Shown piece by piece: positions 1 through 8,045 of a stretch of 57,628 nucleotides of DNA. Made by a program: the position numbers and the translations under genes. The DNA is from UMGS1696 sp964430105 (lineage in GTDB: Bacteria; Bacillota; Clostridia; Oscillospirales; CAG-272). The DNA lies in the NCBI GenBank assembly GCA_964430105.1, contig CAYSEF010000008.1, forward strand, positions 1-57,628. The letters are read 5' to 3'. Below the pieces are notes generated by a model, which did no database searches, was not told where the DNA came from, and was given only the letters and a program-made list of their open reading frames with translations. The number at the start of each line of letters is the position of its first letter. The stretch's first letter is position 1.

Positions 1-2
1 AT

Positions 3-1583
3 TTAAAACTCCTGCAATTCATCTATCGCAGGTTTCTTTTTGGGAACAGCGCCGGTTTCGATAGTTATAAGTGCTCCCGGTTCTGTTATTCCGCACATTC
101 TGAATGCTGATTGCATAGATTGATAATTAGCATCACTTGAGAGCATCATCTTAGCAAAATCATTCACTGTTTTTACAAGGATTTGCGTTTTGTCTTCGTT
201 TACATAACATTCGCATTCGTTGAGAAAACTCGAACATGGAGGATTCTGTACAGAAATACGCTCAACAACGTCACCAATGTCGAGAATTGGCTTCCATTTG
301 CTGTTGTCCTCTGGGGAGGAGTCAGAAATATCAGCTTCAGTAGTTGCAGTAGGTGCATTATTTTCAGTCTGTGTGTTATCTTTGTTTGAAGTATTAGCTT
401 CATTTGCAATAACACGTGGAACAGCTTCGAGTAAACTAACCTTTTCTTCGAGAGCTGCAATTCTCGCAAGAAGCGCTTCTGTTGATGTATCAAGTGAAGC
501 ATCTGCCATCTTTACAAGTGTTAACTCTGCGCATAGGCGTTTCGTCTGCGGAAGACGTGTCATCTCGCGAAGAGCATTATCCAACAAACCAAAATGATAT
601 GTTAGAGATTCTTTTGTGAATCTGCGTGAAGCATCCGAAAGAAGACGCAGCTCAGGTTCTGTAAAATCAAGATATGATGAACGATCATTTTCGGGAAGAT
701 ACTTATATACAAGCATATTTCTCCAAAATCCGATCAACTCAGACCAGTAAACTGAAATATCCTTAGATGAAGAATCAACAGTTCCAACAAGAGAAAAGAT
801 AGAAGAAGCATCGTTTCTTGCAACGGCGACAGCAGTTTTATACTGTATTTCGATACCGGTTAAACCCAGGATATCAGTAACCCTCTCAGTAGTAACCTCA
901 TGTCCACCGGCTGCACAAAGCTCAAATAGGCTTATGGCGTCACGCATACCACCCATTGACTGTTTCGCAAGTATTTTTGCAGCATTTTCTTCAAGCGAAA
1001 TGTTTTCTTCATTTGCAATATAGAGAAGCCTAGATGCAATAACATCCGCTTTAATACGTCTGAAATCAAATCTTTGGCAACGTGATACTATAGTTGCGGG
1101 AAGTTTGTGGAATTCAGTTGTCGCTAAAATGAAAACAACATGTTCTGGAGGTTCTTCCAATGTTTTGAGCAGGGCATTGAAAGCACTCACAGAGAGCATA
1201 TGAACCTCGTCGATAATATAAACGCGTTTCTTAAGCGCTGCAGGTGTAAAGTTGACTTCATCTCTTATATCGCGGATATAATCAACACCATTATTAGACG
1301 CTGCATCCATCTCAAGGACGTCAGTAGCATTTCCTTCGTCTATAGAACGACAAGCGAAACATTTACCGCAAGGGTTTCCATCAACAGGACTCTCGCAGTT
1401 AAGAGCTTTTGCTAAAATTTTAGCGCAACTTGTTTTTCCTGTGCCTCTTGGACCACAGAACAGATATGCGTGCGACAGCTTAGACATTTTCGATTCATAT
1501 GCAAGGACAGAAGTAACATGCTCCTCACCGCAAACATCATCAAAGCTTCGCGGTCTGTATTTTCTGTATAATGCTTGATGCAA
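3..1583 (-). CDS. dnaX: DNA polymerase III subunit gamma/tau
   Basis: Clamp-loader ATPase subunit that loads the beta sliding clamp and, as tau, tethers the polymerase cores. The N-terminus has the family opening QALYRKYRP, Walker A GPRGTGKTS near residue 45, a four-Cys zinc module (CESPVDGNPCGKCFAC), Walker B VYIIDEVHML and the sensor/arginine-finger region SRCQRFDFRR. About 526 residues, with an acidic, Asn/Thr-rich linker near residues 380-430 before a C-terminal domain, which is normal for Firmicutes. I chose the TTG at 1583 because it places the start just before QALYRKYRP and about 9 nt after AAAGGG; a GTG at 1592 is the alternative. The stop lies at the window edge (positions 3-5), so the gene is complete. 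The usual downstream partners (YbaB, recR) would lie outside the window. Confidence 0.96.
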   Translation of the reverse strand: MHQALYRKYRPRSFDDVCGEEHVTSVLAYESKMSKLSHAYLFCGPRGTGKTSCAKILAKALNCESPVDGNPCGKCFACRSIDEGNATDVLEMDAASNNGVDYIRDIRDEVNFTPAALKKRVYIIDEVHMLSVSAFNALLKTLEEPPEHVVFILATTEFHKLPATIVSRCQRFDFRRIKADVIASRLLYIANEENISLEENAAKILAKQSMGGMRDAISLFELCAAGGHEVTTERVTDILGLTGIEIQYKTAVAVARNDASSIFSLVGTVDSSSKDISVYWSELIGFWRNMLVYKYLPENDRSSYLDFTEPELRLLSDASRRFTKESLTYHFGLLDNALREMTRLPQTKRLCAELTLVKMADASLDTSTEALLARIAALEEKVSLLEAVPRVIANEANTSNKDNTQTENNAPTATTEADISDSSPEDNSKWKPILDIGDVVERISVQNPPCSSFLNECECYVNEDKTQILVKTVNDFAKMMLSSDANYQSMQSAFRMCGITEPGALITIETGAVPKKKPAIDELQEF

Positions 1584-1603
1584 AAAACACACACCCTTTA
1601 TAC

Positions 1604-1632
1604 TTAATATAGCAAAATAACTCGCAAATCAA
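1604..1632 (-). promoter_or_regulatory. Predicted sigma-A promoter of dnaX
   Basis: On the minus strand, TTGATT (1632-1627) and TATTAA (1609-1604) are separated by 17 nt and lie just upstream of the AAAGGG ribosome site of dnaX. The -10 is not perfect, so this is a moderate call. Confidence 0.5.
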
Positions 1633-1667
1633 GACCATACACCCGAAAATTGATAAAAGGATTACGC

Positions 1668-1931
1668 ACGACACCATATTTTCTGCTCAAAACAGGCTAC
1701 CTCGCGGCGCATCAGCTAAACTGCTTAATGCTGCTTGGTTCCCCACCTGACATGGTTCACAGCCGCCAATCGCGCAAGACCCATTCGTCAACACAGTCCA
1801 TATAGTACAGACTACGCAAGCTTTCACCTCAAATCGGGAATCCACCCTCGCTGTAGCGGACTTCGAGTACAGGGACCCGCTGCTCCCCCGGCTGGTATGG
1901 CCTTGATTCACGAGTTATTTGCTTGCAATTA
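1668..1931 (-). ncRNA. ffs: Signal recognition particle RNA, large bacterial type
   Basis: The minus strand carries the universally conserved SRP domain IV: CATGTCAGGT, then a GGGGAA apical loop region, then CCAAGCAGCATTAAG (about 1760-1720). This is the Ffh-binding hairpin with its asymmetric and symmetric internal loops. The total length of about 260 nt and the extra 5' sequence fit the large Firmicutes form with an Alu-like domain. The ends can pair (CCATA near 1900 with TATGG near 1675), which supports the limits. The 5' end is set from the promoter just upstream, so it is uncertain by several bases. The RNA forms the co-translational targeting particle with Ffh. Open reading frames over it on both strands are spurious. 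Confidence 0.93.
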
Positions 1932-1938
1932 CCTTTGT

Positions 1939-1967
1939 ATTATATCACATTAAGTTTCAAATTGCAA
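1939..1967 (-). promoter_or_regulatory. Promoter of SRP RNA
   Basis: Minus-strand TTGCAA (1967-1962), a 17-nt spacer and a perfect TATAAT (1944-1939). The expected transcription start near 1932 agrees with the 5' end of the SRP RNA. Confidence 0.8.
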
Positions 1968-2037
1968 TAAGTCAGCGAATTAATTCACTTTTTATTCATA
2001 CTTATTTTATAGTACAAGCATCAAATTACAAAAAAAT

Positions 2038-3318
2038 CTATTTTAGTGATAAAAAGTGAGATGAGGCAAACTTGCCGCCACATCCGAGTTCGTTCTCTAT
2101 CCGCATTAGTCTGTTATATTTGGCACATCTTTCAGCACGGACAGGCGCACCTGCTTTTATAAATCCTGCGTTGAGGGCAACAGCAATATCAGAAATCGCT
2201 GTATCTGTTGTTTCGCCTGAGCGATGCGAAAGAATAGTGCGATATCCATTTCTCTTGGCAAGCTCTACAACTTCAATAGTTTCTGTAAGCGTGCCGATCT
2301 GATTCGGTTTTATAAGAATACTATTAGCGCATCCGCCTTCAATTCCTGCTTTTAACCTTTTGGTGTTGGTAACGAAATAATCATCTCCAACAAGCATACA
2401 GTGTGTACCAAGTTCTTTAGTCATATTGCTCCAACCGGCATCATCGTCCTCACCAAGTCCGTCTTCTATAGATATGATAGGATATTTTTTCGAGAGTCTA
2501 TCCAATTCGTGAATTAATTCATCTGAATTGTACACAGCACCACTTTTTGGAAGAATATAAGATGAACCGGAAGCCCATTCACTTGAAGCTATATCGAGAG
2601 CTATTTTCACTTGCTCTGTTGTGTAACCAGCTTCAGCTATAGCGTGGACAATATAAGAAAGAGCTTCATCGGCTGATTTAAGATCAGGTGCAAATCCTCC
2701 TTCGTCGCCTACAGTAGTAATATGATTATCACGTTTCAAAATTTCACCAAGCTTGTGACATATCTCTGAACCTGCACGTAAGGCTTCAGCGAAAGTCCCG
2801 AATTTTATAGGCATTATCATGAATTCCTGAATATCAATGCTGTTTGAAGCATGAGCACCACCGTTTAGAATATTCATCATTGGAACTGGAAGTGTTTTTC
2901 CGGCTGTACCACCAAGATATCGATAAAGAGGAATTCGATAATACGACGCAGCAGCACGAGCAGAAGCAATCGAAACAGCCAACATAGCATTTGCACCAAG
3001 CTGTTTTTTGTTTTCAGTATCATCGAGGTGTATCATACGACAGTCGACTATATCAAGATCGCAACGAATTCCGTGAAGCTCATCGTTAATACGCCCGTTC
3101 ACATTTTCAACGGCACGCAAAACACCTTTTCCACTGTACCTATTAGGATTCTCGTCACGTAATTCATAAGCTTCATATTTTCCTGTAGAAGCTCCGGATG
3201 GTGAAGAAGCAATTCCACACGAACCATCTTCCAGAAACACTGTAGCTTCGACAGTGGGATTTCCTCGTGAATCAAGTATTTCACGAGCTGTTATTTTTTC
3301 GATCCGGTTTTTTAACAT
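2038..3318 (-). CDS. eno: Enolase (phosphopyruvate hydratase)
   Basis: Glycolytic enzyme converting 2-phosphoglycerate to phosphoenolpyruvate in the cytosol. It shows the N-terminal REILDSRGNPTVE, the mobile loop SGASTG, the catalytic region VGDEGGFAP, metal ligands in ALDIASSEW, SIEDGLGEDD and LVGDDYF, the catalytic Lys in ILIKPNQIGT, and the LSHRSGETTD motif. Length is 426 residues, as usual. The start at 3318 is set by GGAGAG six bases upstream and the conserved N-terminus; a reading frame running 25 codons further upstream has no family support. Several normally fixed positions vary (LVGDDYF rather than LVGDDLF; IKAGAPVRAERCAKYN rather than IKTGAPxRxERVAKYN), so this is a somewhat divergent enolase with all visible catalytic residues retained. 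Confidence 0.97.
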   Translation of the reverse strand: MLKNRIEKITAREILDSRGNPTVEATVFLEDGSCGIASSPSGASTGKYEAYELRDENPNRYSGKGVLRAVENVNGRINDELHGIRCDLDIVDCRMIHLDDTENKKQLGANAMLAVSIASARAAASYYRIPLYRYLGGTAGKTLPVPMMNILNGGAHASNSIDIQEFMIMPIKFGTFAEALRAGSEICHKLGEILKRDNHITTVGDEGGFAPDLKSADEALSYIVHAIAEAGYTTEQVKIALDIASSEWASGSSYILPKSGAVYNSDELIHELDRLSKKYPIISIEDGLGEDDDAGWSNMTKELGTHCMLVGDDYFVTNTKRLKAGIEGGCANSILIKPNQIGTLTETIEVVELAKRNGYRTILSHRSGETTDTAISDIAVALNAGFIKAGAPVRAERCAKYNRLMRIENELGCGGKFASSHFLSLK

Positions 3319-3479
3319 TGTTAACTCTCCATATTTAATGTGTGCCGAAAGCCATATTGACAATACCATGGTCACGACAATGTTATTATTCACCGAAATT
3401 CAAAAAAATATTTCACAGACATTATTAAAATCACTAAATGATTTAATTTGTATATGCAATTCCTTTTTTCTTCAGCTTC

Positions 3480-3508
3480 TTGCACGAATAGATTATTTGT
3501 GATATAAT
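3480..3508 (+). promoter_or_regulatory. Promoter of the M18 aminopeptidase gene
   Basis: TTGCAC (3480-3485), 17-nt spacer, TATAAT (3503-3508), followed by a short leader and CAGGAGC before the ATG at 3538. Confidence 0.8.
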
Positions 3509-3537
3509 GTAGAAAATAGTCATACAGGAGCTATCAA

Positions 3538-4857
3538 ATGAGACAGGAAAATATACAAACAACTGAAAATCTGATAAGTTTTATTGAAGACAGTCCTACG
3601 GCGTTTCATGCGGTCGCAAAAATCTCGCAGATACTTGAGGAAAATGGTTTTACAAGACTGCATGAGCATGACGTGTGGCAACTTGAGGTTGGTGGAAAAT
3701 ATTACGTTACAAGAAACCAGTCGTCGATAATTTCATTTGCAATACCTGAAACTTTTGAAAAATCGTTTCTTATCACTGCAAGCCATACTGACAGCCCTAC
3801 ATACAAGTTAAAAACTGAGTCTGAGACAGAAGCATTCGGTAAATATGTTAAGCTAAATGTCGAAGGTTATGGCGGAATGATCGCTTCATCATGGCTTGAC
3901 AGACCTCTTTCGGTAGCGGGAAGAGTTTTATGTAAAGAAAACGATAAAATAGTTTCGAAACTTGTGAAAGTTGATCGTGATCTTGTGCTTATTCCCAATG
4001 TAGCTATTCATCAAAACCGAAATATAAACAGCGGATATAACTATAACCCTGCAATAGATCTCATGCCATTATTTTCTTCTAAGGATAAGAAGGGAAGTTT
4101 GAAAGCAATAATCGCAAATGAAGCGGAATGTTCCGTAGATGATATACTTTATACAGACCTTTACCTATATAACCGCACGCCTGCATCTATTTGGGGAGCT
4201 GATAATGAATTTTTCTCTTGTCCGAGAATTGACAATCTACAGTGTGCATATGCTACTCTAACAGGCTTTATTGATGCTGTAACCAGTGGAGAATGTCAAA
4301 TGATACCTGTATATTCTTCATTTGATAATGAAGAAACAGGAAGTTCCACTAAGCAGGGGGCGAATTCGCAGTTTTTGTTCGATACATTAACAAGAGTTTG
4401 TGATTCTTTCGAAGCCAAGCTTCCATGTGCGTTGGCATCATCATTTATGGTATCAGCTGATAATGGTCATGCAAAGCATCCTAATCACCCTGAGTACTCT
4501 GATGGATTGAATGTACCACATATGAACGAAGGTGTAGTTATTAAATCAAATGCGGGACAGAAGTATACGACAGATGCTGTTTCAGGTGCAATATTCGAGG
4601 AGATTTGTAAAAAAGCCGAAGTTCCAACACAGCAATTCGCTAATCGAAGTGACATGGCCGGTGGCTCTACTTTAGGTTCTATTTCTAATACAAATGTTGC
4701 ACTGAATACTGTTGATATAGGTCTTGCCCAGCTTGCAATGCATTCATCGTATGAAACAGGTGGTACAGCGGATACTAAGTATATGATAGAGGCAATAAAA
4801 GCATTTTATCGCACAATAATCCGAACAGAAGAAGATGGCGTTTATATAATCAAATAA
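3538..4857 (+). CDS. apeB: M18 family aminopeptidase
   Basis: Cytosolic dinuclear-zinc aminopeptidase that removes N-terminal residues (often acidic or neutral) from peptides. The 439-residue protein has the family metal-binding motifs SHTDSP near residue 80, DNEETGS near residue 262, DMAGGSTLGS near residue 380 and a C-terminal HSSYETGGTADTKYM with the last metal His. Size matches the family. The gene is monocistronic, with its own consensus promoter, a good CAGGAGC ribosome site and a strong terminator immediately after the stop. Substrate preference cannot be read from the sequence. Confidence 0.95.
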   Translation: MRQENIQTTENLISFIEDSPTAFHAVAKISQILEENGFTRLHEHDVWQLEVGGKYYVTRNQSSIISFAIPETFEKSFLITASHTDSPTYKLKTESETEAFGKYVKLNVEGYGGMIASSWLDRPLSVAGRVLCKENDKIVSKLVKVDRDLVLIPNVAIHQNRNINSGYNYNPAIDLMPLFSSKDKKGSLKAIIANEAECSVDDILYTDLYLYNRTPASIWGADNEFFSCPRIDNLQCAYATLTGFIDAVTSGECQMIPVYSSFDNEETGSSTKQGANSQFLFDTLTRVCDSFEAKLPCALASSFMVSADNGHAKHPNHPEYSDGLNVPHMNEGVVIKSNAGQKYTTDAVSGAIFEEICKKAEVPTQQFANRSDMAGGSTLGSISNTNVALNTVDIGLAQLAMHSSYETGGTADTKYMIEAIKAFYRTIIRTEEDGVYIIK

Positions 4858-4861
4858 AAGG

Positions 4862-4900
4862 AAAGCACCGATATTAAAAAATGATATCGGTGCTTTTTTT
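4862..4900 (+). terminator. Rho-independent terminator after the M18 peptidase
   Basis: An 11-bp perfect stem AGCACCGATAT/ATATCGGTGCT (4864-4874 with 4884-4894) followed by seven Ts. The A-tract on the other side may let it also stop the convergent NUDIX transcript. Confidence 0.93.
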
Positions 4901-4949
4901 ATGAGTATATTAAATTATAGTTGTTAATCAACGATCATATTATAATAAA

Positions 4950-5423
4950 TTATTTTAACATCTTACTTCCATTTTCAATCGCCTCAAGGAGTGTGCCATT
5001 CTTTGCATAGACCAACTTCAGAGTAAAGAAATCACAGTCTTTTTCTATTTTTTTAAGAAAGATTCTATCGCCTTCCCAAAGTTCAAGGTCATATAGTTTA
5101 TCTTTCGGTATCCATTCAAGAACTCCCTCGTCACATTCTATAAGTTCACCTGAAAAATCACTACATTTGAACAGGAACATATGCTCACATTCTCCGCCTT
5201 CAATCACAAAGGTAACAACAGAGCATAATTTTACAGTATTGAGGTTTAATCCGGTTTCCTCCATGGCTTCGCGAATTACACATTCCTCAGGTGATTCATT
5301 TTCGAGAAAACCACCTCCAATTCCTATCCATTTATCCTTGTTTTGATCCTTTATTTTTTTCACGCGGTGAAGCATAAGATAATATCCATCTCGTTCTATA
5401 TAGCATAACGTTGAATTTCTCAT
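4950..5423 (-). CDS. NUDIX hydrolase (MutT-like, 8-oxo-dGTP diphosphatase type)
   Basis: A 157-residue NUDIX pyrophosphohydrolase. The Nudix box G-x5-E-x7-REUxEExGU is complete: GGFLENE followed by REAMEETGL near residues 38-60. The opening IERDGYYLMLHR and the WIGIGGGFLE segment resemble Firmicutes MutT/YtkD-type proteins that hydrolyse oxidised nucleotides, but NUDIX substrate cannot be assigned from the box alone. The start at 5423 has an AGGAGC ribosome site about 9 nt upstream and a consensus promoter. It stands alone, convergent with the M18 peptidase. Confidence 0.88.
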   Translation of the reverse strand: MRNSTLCYIERDGYYLMLHRVKKIKDQNKDKWIGIGGGFLENESPEECVIREAMEETGLNLNTVKLCSVVTFVIEGGECEHMFLFKCSDFSGELIECDEGVLEWIPKDKLYDLELWEGDRIFLKKIEKDCDFFTLKLVYAKNGTLLEAIENGSKMLK

Positions 5424-5456
5424 ATAGCTTGCTCCTAATATAAATTATTTTAGTTA

Positions 5457-5485
5457 ATCATAACGAATAGAAATGTATTTGTCAA
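5457..5485 (-). promoter_or_regulatory. Promoter of the NUDIX gene
   Basis: Minus-strand TTGACA (5485-5480), 17-nt spacer, TATGAT (5462-5457). Confidence 0.8.
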
Positions 5486-5547
5486 GTATTATGCAGAATT
5501 TTAGTTTATCTTGATAATTTAATATTTCGTGAATAATCAATATTTGG

Positions 5548-5576
5548 TTGCATTAATCCAATAAATATGGTATAAT
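5548..5576 (+). promoter_or_regulatory. Promoter of the FKBP/trigger-factor lipoprotein gene
   Basis: TTGCAT (5548-5553), 17-nt spacer, perfect TATAAT (5571-5576), about 35 nt ahead of the ribosome site AAAGGA. Confidence 0.8.
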
Positions 5577-5618
5577 CGCTTGTGATGCTAAAATACAGAA
5601 AGCAAAGGAAAAGTAAAC

Positions 5619-6752
5619 GTGAAAAAGCATAATATCGCTCTTATTGTGGCAACACTCCTATTTTCGCTGACAGCTTGTGGTGGCGAAGCGAATGATACCG
5701 AAGAAATATCAGGCAATATCGTCGAAAATGTTGATGATAGTATATCGTATGATGATTCATGGCTCACAGCAGATCCGTACGATTACATGGCGAACGATCT
5801 GTCGGAGTTTATTAAGGTTGGCAAATACACCGGACTCGAAGTTACAAAAGAGTCTGCTGTAGTCACCGATGAAGAATTCGAAGAAGAAATTGCAACGCTA
5901 CTCGACAGCTATTCCTATTATGAAGAATATACGGATCGTGCTGTTGAAGAAGGTGACACTGTGATTTGCGATTTTGCGGGTTATCGTGATGGTGTTGCTT
6001 TTGAAGGAGGCACCGGTACAAATCAGACTTTAACCGCAGCATCGGGAACTGGTTATATTCCTGGTTTCGCAGAAGCTTTTATTGGTCAGCTCCCGGGGGA
6101 AGAATTCAGTTTTGATGTAACATTTCCGGAGTCTTATGATAACACTGAACTTGCAGGTGTAGAGGTTACATTTGTTTGTACTGTACACGCAGTACGTGGT
6201 AATGAACTAATACTTCCTGAATTGACTGATGAGTTCGTTAATGAAAATTTCGGATACGGAAATGTCGAAGAATTCACGATTGCGTACCGTGATGTAGTAG
6301 AAACGAACAAGGAAAGCTCGATACAAAGCACGCTATATACAGATTTGTGGCTCCAAGTAGTACAAAATTCTGAAATTACAGCATATCCTGAAACAGAAGT
6401 AAATCGAATTTATGCTCAACAACGCTCTATGTATGAACAATATGCTTCTCAGTTTGGCGTTGATTATACCACATTCTTGCGTTCATATTTAAATATGACA
6501 GACGAAACCCTCTTTGAAGAATGCAGAGCATATGTAAAAGAAGATATTATTATGTATCAGCTTATCAAGGAGTTAAATATAGAATTAACTGACGCTGAAT
6601 ACGAAGAAGGTGTAGAGTTGTTCGCTGCATCATATGGTATGACTGCGGAAGAATTAAAAGCGTACTATGGTGAAGATGCTATCTACACAACTATTATTTG
6701 GCAGAAGCTTATGGAAAGTATCGCCGATGAAGCAATTATTATAGAAGGCTAA
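5619..6752 (+). CDS. Secreted trigger-factor-like FKBP peptidyl-prolyl isomerase lipoprotein
   Basis: Starts at a GTG behind AAAGGAAAAG. The first 20 residues are a lipoprotein signal peptide (KK, hydrophobic core, lipobox LTAC with Cys20), so the protein should be anchored outside the membrane. An acidic linker follows, then an FKBP-type PPIase domain at about residues 105-195 (GDTVICDFAGYRDG, IPGFAEAFIGQLPGEE, VEVTFVCTVHAV) and a helical C-terminal region at about 200-377 that looks like the trigger-factor C-terminal chaperone domain (PELTDEFVNENFGYG, then long helices). The ribosome-binding N-domain of true trigger factor is absent. It probably folds exported proteins, the job PrsA does in other Firmicutes; that role is inference. 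Monocistronic with its own promoter and terminator. Confidence 0.88.
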   Translation: MKKHNIALIVATLLFSLTACGGEANDTEEISGNIVENVDDSISYDDSWLTADPYDYMANDLSEFIKVGKYTGLEVTKESAVVTDEEFEEEIATLLDSYSYYEEYTDRAVEEGDTVICDFAGYRDGVAFEGGTGTNQTLTAASGTGYIPGFAEAFIGQLPGEEFSFDVTFPESYDNTELAGVEVTFVCTVHAVRGNELILPELTDEFVNENFGYGNVEEFTIAYRDVVETNKESSIQSTLYTDLWLQVVQNSEITAYPETEVNRIYAQQRSMYEQYASQFGVDYTTFLRSYLNMTDETLFEECRAYVKEDIIMYQLIKELNIELTDAEYEEGVELFAASYGMTAEELKAYYGEDAIYTTIIWQKLMESIADEAIIIEG

Positions 6753-6754
6753 TA

Positions 6755-6797
6755 GAAAAAACGCATTGTGGAAGAAATTCCAACAATGCGTTTTTTA
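6755..6797 (+). terminator. Bidirectional terminator between the FKBP lipoprotein and the glycosyltransferase
   Basis: Stem ACGCATTGT/ACAATGCGT (6761-6769 with 6783-6791), extended by GGAA/TTCC closed by a GAAA tetraloop with one bulged A. Runs of A before and T after let it act on both converging transcripts. Confidence 0.92.
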
Positions 6798-7544
6798 TCA
6801 CTTAGAAGAAAATTTATATTTCCATGTTCCAAAATAAAATTTGGGTAGCTTGAGCATTCTCTTGAATCTCCATGGTTCACATATAAGACGGTAAAACCAT
6901 TCCAAACCCAACTTTATAAATATCTTTGGTGCTCGCTTTACAATTCCTGCATATCCATCCAGTGAGCCACCAAGTCCCATCATAAGATATACGTTTGGCA
7001 TTGACGCACGATTTTCGTATATCCATTTTTCTTGTGTTGGTGCTCCAAGACACACAAAAAGGACATCAGCACCGGATGAATTAATCTTCTCTATAACAGC
7101 ATCGTTTTCGACACCATCTTTTTTGAAGTAACCATCAGCGCATCCGGCAAATTCTACGCCGGGATATTTTAAAATAAGTGCATCTCGTGCCTGTTCAGCG
7201 ATACCGGGTTTTCCACCGAGTAAAAAAATTCTATGCGATGTTTCCTGAAGTCTTTTGACAATTTCTTCACCAACTTCAATTCCTGCTACTTTACCACCCT
7301 TGAAAGGTGTACCAAGTATTTTTCCGGCTTTTACGACACCTATGCCGTCAGGAATTATCATTTCGGCTGAATTTATGATTTCAAAAAGCTCATTGTTTTC
7401 AATACAAGCTTGTACGATTTCCGAATTTGGTGTATATAAAGCAGTTTGTTTTCTTTCATTAAGCGAATCTATCAAAGAAGAGACGGCTTCATCGAATGTT
7501 ACATTGTTGAAATAAACACCACGTATATTGATTTTATCCGACAT
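6798..7544 (-). CDS. tagA: WecB/TagA/CpsF family glycosyltransferase
   Basis: A 248-residue GT26-family enzyme, typically transferring N-acetylmannosamine (or a related sugar) from a UDP donor to undecaprenyl-diphosphate-linked GlcNAc in cell-wall glycopolymer or exopolysaccharide synthesis. The family signature blocks are present in order: TPNSEIV, IPDGIGVV, RIFLLGGKPG, FVCLGAPTQEKW, GLGGSLDGYAG, RAP and the C-terminal LEWFYRLICEPWRFKRM. It acts peripherally on the inner membrane face through the basic, aromatic C-terminus. The ribosome site is a strong GGAGG. It lies downstream of acpP in the same orientation but behind a terminator; no other wall-glycan genes are adjacent, so the exact polymer is unknown. 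Confidence 0.93.
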   Translation of the reverse strand: MSDKINIRGVYFNNVTFDEAVSSLIDSLNERKQTALYTPNSEIVQACIENNELFEIINSAEMIIPDGIGVVKAGKILGTPFKGGKVAGIEVGEEIVKRLQETSHRIFLLGGKPGIAEQARDALILKYPGVEFAGCADGYFKKDGVENDAVIEKINSSGADVLFVCLGAPTQEKWIYENRASMPNVYLMMGLGGSLDGYAGIVKRAPKIFIKLGLEWFYRLICEPWRFKRMLKLPKFYFGTWKYKFSSK

Positions 7545-7570
7545 GATATGCCTCCGTATATATCAAAATG

Positions 7571-7598
7571 AAAAAAACGTGCAGGACGAACCGGCACG
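7571..7598 (-). terminator. Terminator after acpP
   Basis: Minus-strand hairpin CGTGC (7598-7594) and GCACG (7582-7578) with a partly paired GG/CC interior, followed by seven Ts (7577-7571). It separates acpP from the glycosyltransferase gene. Confidence 0.75.
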
Positions 7599-7609
7599 CT
7601 TCGGAGCAA

Positions 7610-7846
7610 TTATTTGGATTCTCCGGTAATTTCAGCGAGGTAATCGGAAACATCACCAACTGTTTCAAAGCCATTGATCACATCATCGCCAATTTCAATA
7701 TCAAATTTCTCTTCACAGATAAGAATAAGATCTGCGAGCTCCAGAGAATTTATACCGAGGTCATTTACAAGCTCGGCATCAGGTGTGATGTCCGCTTCGT
7801 TAATAGAAAGTTCTTCAACAAGCAGAGCTTTAACCTTTTCAAACAT
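7610..7846 (-). CDS. acpP: Acyl carrier protein
   Basis: A 78-residue acidic four-helix protein carrying fatty-acyl chains on a 4'-phosphopantetheine arm. The attachment site is Ser34 in LGINSLELADL; most fatty-acid ACPs have DSL, here the preceding residue is Asn (NSL). Helix I (FEKVKALLVEEL) and helix III/IV (GDDVINGFETVGDVSDYL) are typical. The promoter is a perfect consensus and the gene is monocistronic, bounded by its own terminator, in line with heavy expression. No fab genes adjoin it, so whether it is the main fatty-acid ACP or a specialised one is open. Confidence 0.94.
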   Translation of the reverse strand: MFEKVKALLVEELSINEADITPDAELVNDLGINSLELADLILICEEKFDIEIGDDVINGFETVGDVSDYLAEITGESK

Positions 7847-7883
7847 TGCCAGGTACTCCTTGATTTTAATTAAGTATTATATG

Positions 7884-7898
7884 ATTACTGGACGTAAT
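7884..7898. promoter_or_regulatory. Candidate operator at the acpP transcription start
   Basis: Imperfect palindrome ATTAC-tggac-GTAAT located between the acpP -10 box and the coding region, right at the expected +1. Position suggests a repressor site (in Bacilli the FapR repressor controls lipid genes at a similar location, but the sequence here is not the known FapR box). Function is inference. Confidence 0.4.
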
Positions 7899-7904
7899 AA
7901 GTAT

Positions 7905-7933
7905 ATTATAATTGGAATATTCATTTCTGTCAA
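7905..7933 (-). promoter_or_regulatory. Consensus promoter of acpP
   Basis: Minus-strand TTGACA (7933-7928), exactly 17 nt, TATAAT (7910-7905): a perfect sigma-A promoter. A second TATAAT at 7881-7876 lacks a good -35. Confidence 0.88.
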
Positions 7934-7974
7934 GGCATTTTGCGTATAAAAATGAAAATAATTAAATTTCCGTA

Positions 7975-8003
7975 TTGAAAAAGAACGTGAAATAAGATAT
8001 AAT
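7975..8003 (+). promoter_or_regulatory. Promoter of the 8.0-10.7 kb operon
   Basis: TTGAAA (7975-7980), 17-nt spacer, TATAAT (7998-8003). It drives the gene at 8046 and probably the closely spaced genes through pyrR. Confidence 0.82.
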
Positions 8004-8045
8004 GTAGTAAAGAAAATGCAGTACATAAAGCAAAGGAGTAGTCAC

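Noticed and set aside
3..1583. Programmed frameshift in dnaX giving a separate gamma product
   Set aside because: Only an AAAAAG run near the C-terminus is present and not at the usual position after domain III; no slippery heptamer with a following hairpin was seen.
1687..1953. Short open frames on both strands over the SRP RNA
   Set aside because: The conserved RNA elements explain the sequence; no start signals.
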